The notes below the pieces were generated by a model that ran no database searches, had not been told where the DNA came from, and was given only the letters and a program-made list of their open reading frames with translations. DNA of 64,000 nucleotides. Source: Corynebacterium sp. ACRPO. GTDB lineage: Bacteria; Actinomycetota; Actinomycetes; Mycobacteriales; Mycobacteriaceae. The stretch covers positions 84,007 through 148,006 of the forward strand of contig NZ_JAKRNE010000004.1 of assembly GCF_022347205.1 (NCBI RefSeq), in the 5' to 3' direction. A program made the position numbers and the translations under genes. Shown one piece after another: positions 58,439 through 64,000 of this stretch (positions are counted from its first letter, which is position 1; the number at the start of each line of letters is the position of its first letter).

Positions 58439-59800
58439 ATGACTACCCCAGTGCGCGTCGCCGTGGTCGGCTCCGGCCCGGCAGGCATTTACGCCTCTGA
58501 CCTTCTAGTGAAATCCGACCTCGATGTGCAGATCGATCTTTTTGAAAAGATGCCGACGCCGTTCGGTTTGATCCGCTACGGTGTGGCACCGGATCACCCG
58601 CGTATCAAGGGCATCGTGCAGTCCCTGCACAACGTTATGGAGAAGGAAGAGATCCGCTTCCTGGGCAACATCGAGGTGGGCAAGGACATCACCGTCGAGG
58701 AGATGCGCGAGTATTATGACGCCATCATCTTCGCCACCGGTGCTACCGCCGATAAGCGCATGGGTATCCCGGGCGAGGACCTCAAGGGCAACCATGGCGC
58801 CGGCGAATTCGTGGGCTTTTATGACGGCAACCCCAACTTCGAGCGCGATTGGGATCTCTCGGCAGAATCCGTTGCCGTCGTCGGCGTGGGCAATGTTTCC
58901 CTCGACGTCTCCCGCATCTTGGCCAAGACCGCAGATGAGCTGCTCGTGACGGAGATCCCGGATAACGTTTATGAGGCACTGAAGAAGAACCGCGCCAAGG
59001 AGGTCCACGTCTTCGGCCGCCGCGGCCCGGCGCAGGCTAAGTACACGCCAAAGGAGCTTAAGGAGCTGGACGAGTCCCCGACCATCGAGGTCATCGTCAA
59101 CCCTGAGGACATCGAGTATGACGCCGCCTCTGAGGAGGCCCGCCGCGCCGCCAAGTCCACCGACCTGGTGTGCCAGACCCTCGAGTCTTACGCCATGCGC
59201 GAGCCAGGCGATGCCCCGCACAAGCTCTACATCCACTTCTTCGAGTCCCCGGTAGAGGTATTGGGCGAGGACGGCCACGTCACCGCCATCAAGACCGAGC
59301 GCACCGAGCTCAATGGCGATGGCTCCGTCCACGGCACCGGCAAGTTCACCGAGTGGCCGGTGCAGGCCGTCTACCGCGCGGTGGGCTACCACCCGCAGTC
59401 CGTCGACGGCGTACCTTTCGACGAGACCCAGGCCACCATGCCTAACGACGGCGGCCACGTGCTGGCCAATGTCGACGGCGAAAAGCTCCCCGGCCTCTAC
59501 ACCACCGGCTGGATTAAGCGCGGTCCGGTGGGCCTGATTGGCAATACCAAGTCCGATGCCAAGGACACCACCACCATGCTCATCGCCGATTACAAGGCAG
59601 GCGACCTGGAGCCGGCCACCAAGCGCGATCCGCAGGATATCCTGGACTTCCTGGCTTCCCGCGATATCGCCGTGACCACCTGGGAGGGCTGGCACCGCCT
59701 GGATGCCGCCGAGCGCGCCGCTGGCGAGCCGCACGGCCGCGAGCGCATCAAGATCGTCGAGTGGGACGAGATGGTCAAGCACGCCGGCCCGCAGGCCTAA
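58439..59800 (+). CDS. fprA: Ferredoxin/adrenodoxin--NADP+ reductase FprA
   Basis: 453 residues from ATG 58439, with AAAGGA 12 bases upstream. FAD-binding VAVVGSGPAGIYASDLL at the N-terminus, FGLIRYGVAPDHPRIK, NADP-binding VAVVGVGNVSLDVSRILAK and GRRGPAQAKYTPKELKEL, and a C-terminal LPGLYTTGWIKRGPVGLIGNTKSDAKDT define the adrenodoxin-reductase-like FprA family. It passes electrons between NADPH and ferredoxins in the cytosol. An upstream in-frame ATG at 58331 lies in the promoter. Confidence 0.95.
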   Translation: MTTPVRVAVVGSGPAGIYASDLLVKSDLDVQIDLFEKMPTPFGLIRYGVAPDHPRIKGIVQSLHNVMEKEEIRFLGNIEVGKDITVEEMREYYDAIIFATGATADKRMGIPGEDLKGNHGAGEFVGFYDGNPNFERDWDLSAESVAVVGVGNVSLDVSRILAKTADELLVTEIPDNVYEALKKNRAKEVHVFGRRGPAQAKYTPKELKELDESPTIEVIVNPEDIEYDAASEEARRAAKSTDLVCQTLESYAMREPGDAPHKLYIHFFESPVEVLGEDGHVTAIKTERTELNGDGSVHGTGKFTEWPVQAVYRAVGYHPQSVDGVPFDETQATMPNDGGHVLANVDGEKLPGLYTTGWIKRGPVGLIGNTKSDAKDTTTMLIADYKAGDLEPATKRDPQDILDFLASRDIAVTTWEGWHRLDAAERAAGEPHGRERIKIVEWDEMVKHAGPQA

Positions 59801-59803
59801 TCC

Positions 59804-60286
59804 GTGCCGCATATCATTTCCGCCGCGCCCCTGGGGCAGCTGGCGGCCTTGGACGTCCACCAGCTCTACAAGCTGAGGGTGGACATCTTTGTGCACGAGC
59901 AGCGCTGCCCGTACGCCGAGATTGACGCCACCGACGCCGATCCCCAGACCGTGCACCTGCTGGCCTGGGACGCGGACACCCACGAGCTGCTTGGCACGGC
60001 CCGCGTCTTTCCGGCCGCGCCTACTGACGCCGCGCTTGCCGACGCCGCCGGCGCCCAAATCGGCCGCTTCGCGCTCGCACCCGCCGCGCGCGGCACGGGC
60101 CTCGGCCGCGAACTCTTCCAGGCGGCCGTCGACCTAGGCGAGCGCATGCACCCAGGCCAGCCGCTCTACCTGGAGGCGCAGGCCGGCCTCGTGGACTATT
60201 ACGCCGGCTTTGGCTTTACTCCGGTAGGCGAGCTATTCGACGACGAGGGAGTCCCTCACCAGCCGATGCTGCGCCCCGCTTCCTAG
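59804..60286 (+). CDS. GNAT-family N-acetyltransferase (ElaA-like)
   Basis: 160 residues from GTG 59804, four bases after fprA. LYKLRVDIFVHEQRCPYAEIDATDADPQTVHLLAWD and IGRFALAPAARGTGLGRELFQAAVDLGERM are typical of ElaA-type acetyltransferases (CoA-binding RGTGLG). Substrate unknown. The stop overlaps that of purT on the opposite strand. Confidence 0.85.
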   Translation: MPHIISAAPLGQLAALDVHQLYKLRVDIFVHEQRCPYAEIDATDADPQTVHLLAWDADTHELLGTARVFPAAPTDAALADAAGAQIGRFALAPAARGTGLGRELFQAAVDLGERMHPGQPLYLEAQAGLVDYYAGFGFTPVGELFDDEGVPHQPMLRPAS

Positions 60287-61635
60287 TCGGCGTCATCCAC
60301 GCCGGAGGCAAGCTTCGGGTCGAGCTCCACGCCGCCCTCGTACTCCACGACCTCGATATCGGGGACGTTATCCGCCTCCGGCTCGATGCCGCGCGCACCA
60401 CCCTGGGCCAAAAGGCCCGGCGTGGAGGTCACCTCAATCTTGTGCGCCGCTAGTGCTGCGCGGTCGCGCGCCTCTTCCGCGCTTTCCGCGGTGGCAGACA
60501 CCAAGCCCATGCGACGGCCCTTGTAGGCCCCGGGCTTGCCAAAGAGCTTCACGTCCGTCTCTGCGTAATTGAGGGCCGCGGCGATGCCGGTATAGGCCAC
60601 CTCATTTAGCTCCTCATCCGCATGGATGACCACGCTGGCACCCGGGGTGACCAGGGTGGCGTCGATGGGGTAGCCCAAAATCGCGCGCGCATGCAGGTCA
60701 AAGGCGGAAAAACGCTGGGTATAGCAGGTCAGCATCGCCGTATCCGAGGGCCGCGGGGACACGGAAGAAAAGTACACGTCATCGCCGGCAACGAAGAGCT
60801 CCACGCAGTACACGCCGCGCCCGCCCAACTCATTAGAGATGCGGGCGGCCACCGAGCGCGCGTTTTCCAACGCGATCTCGCTCATGCCGGTAGGCTGCCA
60901 CTCCTCCACAAGGTCGCCGCGCTCATGGCGGTGACCGATAGGCTCGCTAAACCACGTGGCCAACTTGCCCGTGGCCGGATCGATGGAGCGGATGGCCAGC
61001 AGGGTGACCTCGAGGTCGAAGTCTACGAAGCGCTCGGCCACCACGCGCTGCGAATCCGAGGACACGCGCCGCACGGTCTCCCAAGCGGTGCGCACATCCT
61101 CTTCATCGCGGGCAATCATGTGGCCCTTGCCGGAGGTGGACACGTCCGGCTTAATAATGCACGGAAAGCCCAGCTCCCCCACCGCTTCTTCCAGCTCCTC
61201 CACGGAGCTAGCAAAGCGATACGCAGAAACCGGCAGCCCGATATTCTCCGCCACCTCGCGCACGCACTGGCGGTCCTGCGTCATGGCGCAGGCGCGAGCC
61301 GAGGGGACCACGATGGCATCGCTATGCGCTTCCATCTCCTCCAGCGCTTCTACCGCAACGGTTTCTACCTCCGGAACCACAAAGTGCGGCCGAATCTCCT
61401 GCGCTAGCTGCAGGATGCGGCCGGTGTCCTTAATATCGGCGACGTAGCTAAACTGCGCCACCTGGTGCGCCGGCGCGCCCGCATACGAGTCCACAGCGTG
61501 GACCTCCAAGCCCAGGTTCTGGAAGGACATGGCCAGCTGCTTGCCCAGCTCGCCCGAGCCCAGCAGCAATACCTTGGTGGCATTGCTGGTCAGCGGCGTG
61601 CCAATATGACCGGCGATCTCGCCTGGATTATCCAT
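60283..61635 (-). CDS. purT: Formate-dependent phosphoribosylglycinamide formyltransferase
   Basis: 450 residues with AAGGAGC 8 bases before ATG 61635. ATP-grasp enzyme: TKVLLLGSGELGKQLAMSFQNLGLEVHAVD, VPEVETVAVEALEEME, FPCIIKPDVSTSGKGHMI, GVYCVELFVAGDDVYFSSVSPRPSDTAMLT (catalytic domain) and GKPGAYKGRRMGLVSA. It formylates GAR with formate and ATP in purine synthesis. The C-terminus is extended by a 60-residue acidic tail (EADNVPDIEVVEYEGGVELDPKLASGVDDAD), longer than in E. coli PurT. Confidence 0.95.
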   Translation of the reverse strand: MDNPGEIAGHIGTPLTSNATKVLLLGSGELGKQLAMSFQNLGLEVHAVDSYAGAPAHQVAQFSYVADIKDTGRILQLAQEIRPHFVVPEVETVAVEALEEMEAHSDAIVVPSARACAMTQDRQCVREVAENIGLPVSAYRFASSVEELEEAVGELGFPCIIKPDVSTSGKGHMIARDEEDVRTAWETVRRVSSDSQRVVAERFVDFDLEVTLLAIRSIDPATGKLATWFSEPIGHRHERGDLVEEWQPTGMSEIALENARSVAARISNELGGRGVYCVELFVAGDDVYFSSVSPRPSDTAMLTCYTQRFSAFDLHARAILGYPIDATLVTPGASVVIHADEELNEVAYTGIAAALNYAETDVKLFGKPGAYKGRRMGLVSATAESAEEARDRAALAAHKIEVTSTPGLLAQGGARGIEPEADNVPDIEVVEYEGGVELDPKLASGVDDAD

Positions 61636-61743
61636 GAAAATGCTCCTTCTAAGCCGCAGGCAGCGGCGTTTACTGCCTTAAATTATTTCATATTTAGGTC
61701 CCAACCCCACCACCTACATGCCAGGTGATCCGGATAAGCAAAA

Positions 61744-61771
61744 GCGCCCTGTGGGCAATTCCACAGGGCGC
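61744..61771 (-). terminator. Sortase gene terminator
   Basis: Perfect 11-bp stem GCGCCCTGTGG / CCACAGGGCGC with a 6-base loop, followed on the minus strand by TTTTGCTT, 15 bases past the sortase stop. Confidence 0.9.
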
Positions 61772-61786
61772 CATAGAAGCTTCAGC

Positions 61787-62644
61787 CTAGGCTGCAGGTG
61801 CCTCAGCCGGAGCCTCGGCTGGGGCTTCGGCCGGAGCCTCCCCTGCCGGCTGCTCGGCGGGCTGCTCTGGCTCGCCTACCGGCTCCGCCACGGTAATGAT
61901 GTTGTCCTCATAACCCAGCGCGCCACCAACGAACTGGCCGCCACAGGTAATGAGAACCAGGCGGTTCTCGCCTTCCTTATCGTTAACCACATCCGGGAAT
62001 CCGGAACCCTTAGGCAGGCGGTACGGCGCCTCGGTCACGCGGAAGGTGCGCTCCTGGCCGTCGATGACCACGGTAAATTCCTGGTCCTTCTTCAGCTTCG
62101 TGAACTTCTCCGCATAACCAGTGCCCTGGCCCTGGTAGTTAATGTGGCCGGTAATCACACTCGAGCCCACATTGCCCGGCTCACCCGGCACTGCGGAGGC
62201 GGAGTACCAGCCCACGCGGGTGACGTCGTGTGGCGGAAGCAGCACGCCCTGGTCCGTAACCTGTACGGGGTCCACGGCCGCATATTCGCCATCGATGCCT
62301 ACGGACATGCCCTCAAAGCCCTTGAACTCACCAGGCGCGGCATCATACTCGTGCTCCTGCTGGCCCGAATCATCCACGAAAGCATCGGACTTCGGCCCGG
62401 ATTCCTCCGGCGCGCTCTCGCTGGCCACCGTCTCCGGCGCCGAACCCGCCTCATCCTCATCATCGCGCGCCAGGTACAGCACTACCTGCAGCAAGACCAA
62501 CGCCACCGCAATGATGGCCGCGATAATAGCGATCAGCTTGCCACGGCCCATGCCCCGCTTGCCGACGCCCCCTTCTTCCCCACTCGCCGGATACTGCGAC
62601 ATTCCATTGTCTTCCGGCTGCTGTGGTTGCGCATGCTTTCCCAT
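61787..62644 (-). CDS. Class F sortase
   Basis: 285 residues. Cytoplasmic basic start, one transmembrane helix (about 37-58), an acidic linker, then a sortase domain: GNVGSSVITGHINY with His167 and RLVLITCGG with catalytic Cys234. The Arg usually found about 12-13 residues after the Cys is replaced (GYEDN here, Glu246). The C-terminus is an Ala/Pro/Glu repeat (PAEAPAEAPAEAP). Class F sortases in actinobacteria attach or process surface proteins; the large surface protein gene just upstream is the likely client, which is inference. Confidence 0.85.
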   Translation of the reverse strand: MGKHAQPQQPEDNGMSQYPASGEEGGVGKRGMGRGKLIAIIAAIIAVALVLLQVVLYLARDDEDEAGSAPETVASESAPEESGPKSDAFVDDSGQQEHEYDAAPGEFKGFEGMSVGIDGEYAAVDPVQVTDQGVLLPPHDVTRVGWYSASAVPGEPGNVGSSVITGHINYQGQGTGYAEKFTKLKKDQEFTVVIDGQERTFRVTEAPYRLPKGSGFPDVVNDKEGENRLVLITCGGQFVGGALGYEDNIITVAEPVGEPEQPAEQPAGEAPAEAPAEAPAEAPAA

Positions 62645-62695
62645 AGCTAGCTTCCTCTACTTCCTCGATTTGTCTACCTTGTGCAGGTTATATGC

Positions 62696-62737
62696 AAATC
62701 CCCTCCAGCGTGTGCAGTCACACCCTGGAGGGGATTT
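62696..62737. terminator. Long hairpin between surface protein and sortase genes
   Basis: AAATCCCCTCCAG / CTGGAGGGGATTT (13 bp) with an inner GTGTG/CACAC stem. On the minus strand it follows the surface protein stop by 63 bases, so the sortase probably has its own promoter. Confidence 0.85.
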
Positions 62738-62799
62738 TTGGTGTTTAAGTCTCAACCCCGGTGGGACGACCCGCGGGCCGCCTCACCGATGCTTATGGA

Positions 62800-64000
62800 C
62801 TACTTGATGTAATCCTGCATACCCGGCTCAAGCTCGGTTGCGCCGGACGGTACGGACTTAATCTCAACGCGCTCGGCGTTGGATGGCAGTGCGTTGCCAG
62901 TCTCTTCAGGCTGCTGACCCTGAACCTCGACGCTGCGGCCGTGTCCATTGTCAGAGTTGCCGCCCTGAGAAGCATCCTGACCCTTGTCCTCGTGACCATT
63001 GCCGCCATTGTGGCCGTCGGTGTGCTTACCGTTGCCACCATCGTGGTTACCGGTGTTGTCACCGTGGCCACCGTTGTGGCTGCCGTGGTCATTGTGGTCG
63101 TGGTGATCCTTGATGATCTTGCCCAGGCCGATACCCGGAATCAGGATGAGCCACCACGGAGTCTTGCCCTTGGAGGAACCATGGGAAGAACCGTTAGAGG
63201 AACCATCCGAAGAACCGCCTGGGGTGTCCTTCGGGACAGTCTGGTTCTTGTCGTTGATGTCCTTGTGCTCAGCAATGTGGTTCGGCTTCTCCGGAGTGGT
63301 ATCCGGAGTGTCCTCACCCTTGTCATTGACCTCAGTAGAGGTGAGCTCCTCGAAAGCAACCGCAGCCTCAACCGGCTCGGTCACATCATCGTTAACGGTG
63401 ATGGTCACTGGCTCCATGCCCTTGGACTTCTCCGGAGTGAAGGTAGCTTCACCGGTACCCAAAACAGACTTGCCGTCCTCTTTGGAAATCAGCTCAGCCT
63501 TCAAGGTGTATTCCTTACCCGGAACTAGGCCGCCATACGTCACCTTATCGATGACCTTGGCACCAGCAACAACCTCATGGGAACCCTTAGCAAAGTCAGC
63601 ATTCGTGGTAACCCACGGCTCACCTGGCTTGTGTTCCTCAGTCGTTGGCTCGCCCGGCTCGGAAGGCTCAGTGGTTTCCTTGCCCGGCTCACCCGGCTTG
63701 GTCGGCTCAGTGGTCTCCTTGCCCGGCTCGGAAGGCTCAGTAGTCTCCTTGCCCGGCTCGGAAGGCTCAGTAGTCTCGTCGCCCGGCTCACCCGGCTTGG
63801 TCGGCTCAGTGGTCTCCTTGCCCGGCTCGGAAGGCTCAGTAGTCTCCTTGCCCGGCTCGGAAGGCTCAGTAGTCTCGTCGCCCGGCTCACCCGGCTTGGT
63901 CGGCTCAGTGGTCTCCTTGCCCGGCTCGGAAGGCTCAGTGGTCTCCTTGCCCGGCTCGGAAGGCTCAGTGGTCTCGTCGCCCGGCTCACCCGGCTTGGTC
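62800..64000 (-). CDS. VaFE-repeat-type surface protein, C-terminal part (5' end outside window)
   Basis: The minus-strand frame is open from the window edge to TAA at 62800, giving at least 399 residues. From the window edge inward: Pro/Glu/Thr repeats (TKPGEPGDETTEPSEPGKE, 33-residue period); a beta-domain VTTNADFAKGSHEVVAGAKVIDKVTYGG to VAAVAFEELTS, matching the VaFE/Cna-like isopeptide domain; a GSS/NGSS linker; a transmembrane segment WWLILIPGIGLGKII; a His/Gly/Asn/Asp-rich stretch (KDHHDHNDHGSHNGGHGD); and a conserved-looking end SVPSGATELEPGMQDYIK. No LPxTG motif is seen. It is probably an adhesin or structural surface protein. The full size and N-terminal (thioester?) domain are beyond the window. 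Confidence 0.8.
   Translation of the reverse strand, partial: TKPGEPGDETTEPSEPGKETTEPSEPGKETTEPTKPGEPGDETTEPSEPGKETTEPSEPGKETTEPTKPGEPGDETTEPSEPGKETTEPSEPGKETTEPTKPGEPGKETTEPSEPGEPTTEEHKPGEPWVTTNADFAKGSHEVVAGAKVIDKVTYGGLVPGKEYTLKAELISKEDGKSVLGTGEATFTPEKSKGMEPVTITVNDDVTEPVEAAVAFEELTSTEVNDKGEDTPDTTPEKPNHIAEHKDINDKNQTVPKDTPGGSSDGSSNGSSHGSSKGKTPWWLILIPGIGLGKIIKDHHDHNDHGSHNGGHGDNTGNHDGGNGKHTDGHNGGNGHEDKGQDASQGGNSDNGHGRSVEVQGQQPEETGNALPSNAERVEIKSVPSGATELEPGMQDYIK
63683..64000 (-). repeat. 99-bp tandem repeat inside surface protein gene
   Basis: Units start at 63683, 63782, 63881 and 63980 (99-base period, 33 codons), nearly identical. Each unit encodes two PSEPG blocks and one TKPGEPG block, in a 10+13+10 residue pattern. 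The repeat continues past the window edge. Confidence 0.95.

Noticed and set aside
58505..60058. A 517-codon open frame antisense to fprA
   Set aside because: It is the mirror of a GC-rich coding gene with strong third-position bias, and the translation shows no family motif, whereas fprA is unmistakable on the other strand.
63540..63989. 149-codon Ser/Arg/Pro repeat protein in another frame
   Set aside because: A shifted frame of the 99-bp repeats; the VaFE protein frame is open through the same region and continues into a real domain.
63683..64000. Possible CRISPR array from the regular repeats
   Set aside because: Repeats are contiguous in-frame coding units without unique spacers.

Overview
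The window is a 64 kb piece of a high-GC actinobacterial chromosome, and gene content places it in Corynebacterium. The diagnostic signs are tiny PorH/PorA-type porin genes (57 and 44 codons) between ppk2 and a lone groEL, a glnX-glnH-pknG operon, a small protein ending Cys-Cys-stop coupled to an ArsA-type ATPase, and a dacB-tilS-hpt-ftsH-folEPBK-panC cluster. The species cannot be fixed from sequence reading alone; a skin or mucosal lipophilic Corynebacterium is a guess. I see no rRNA, tRNA, CRISPR array, insertion sequence or prophage.

Layout. 1-4.3 kb: 3' end of cstA, the Cys-Cys protein with its ArsA-like ATPase, and two tandem bleomycin-hydrolase-type C1 aminopeptidases. 4.3-15.7 kb, minus strand: one long housekeeping cluster running from dacB through tilS, hpt, ftsH, folE, folP, folB, folK, two membrane proteins and a Rossmann protein to panC and a GNAT acetyltransferase. 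15.7-22 kb, plus strand: ppa, two 54-bp palindromic elements, an AbiEi/DUF559-like protein, a rhodanese, and a MarR regulator directly joined to a 1307-residue Pls/PosA-like nonribosomal peptide synthetase. 22-31 kb, minus strand: secreted metallophosphoesterase, secreted alpha/beta hydrolase, ppk2, porA, porH, groEL with a CIRCE operator, and an OPT-family transporter. 31.4-41 kb, plus strand: M20 peptidase, a six-gene Mrp Na+/H+ antiporter operon and a GT87 mannosyltransferase-like protein. 41-49.9 kb: glutamate-cysteine ligase family protein, LytR_C protein, divergent DUF3263/def pair, GNAT, xthA, cls, an ABC-2 exporter and a NUDIX hydrolase. 50-55 kb: glnX-glnH-pknG. 55-64 kb: an orphan antitoxin-like protein, pta-ackA, fprA, GNAT, purT, a class F sortase and the 3' part of a repeat-rich VaFE-type surface protein that runs off the window.

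How the genes work together. Folate, pantothenate, purine salvage and tRNA-lysidine genes form the minus-strand metabolic block. GlnX/GlnH/PknG is the known amino-acid-sensing branch that controls 2-oxoglutarate metabolism in this group, and pta-ackA handles acetyl-phosphate and acetate. PorA/PorH, the GT87 enzyme, the LytR_C protein, DacB, the sortase and the VaFE protein all belong to the mycolate cell envelope or surface. A recurring regulatory theme is a TAnnnT-like hexamer placed 6-7 bases before a start codon at more than ten genes, the geometry expected for leaderless mRNAs.

Most worth follow-up: the paired 54-bp palindromes beside the DUF559 gene, the MarR-NRPS unit of unknown product, the Cys-Cys-stop overprinted on the ArsA start, the 16-bp bidirectional def/DUF3263 promoter, and the triple N-terminal TAAVxFxPFAD repeat in PknG.
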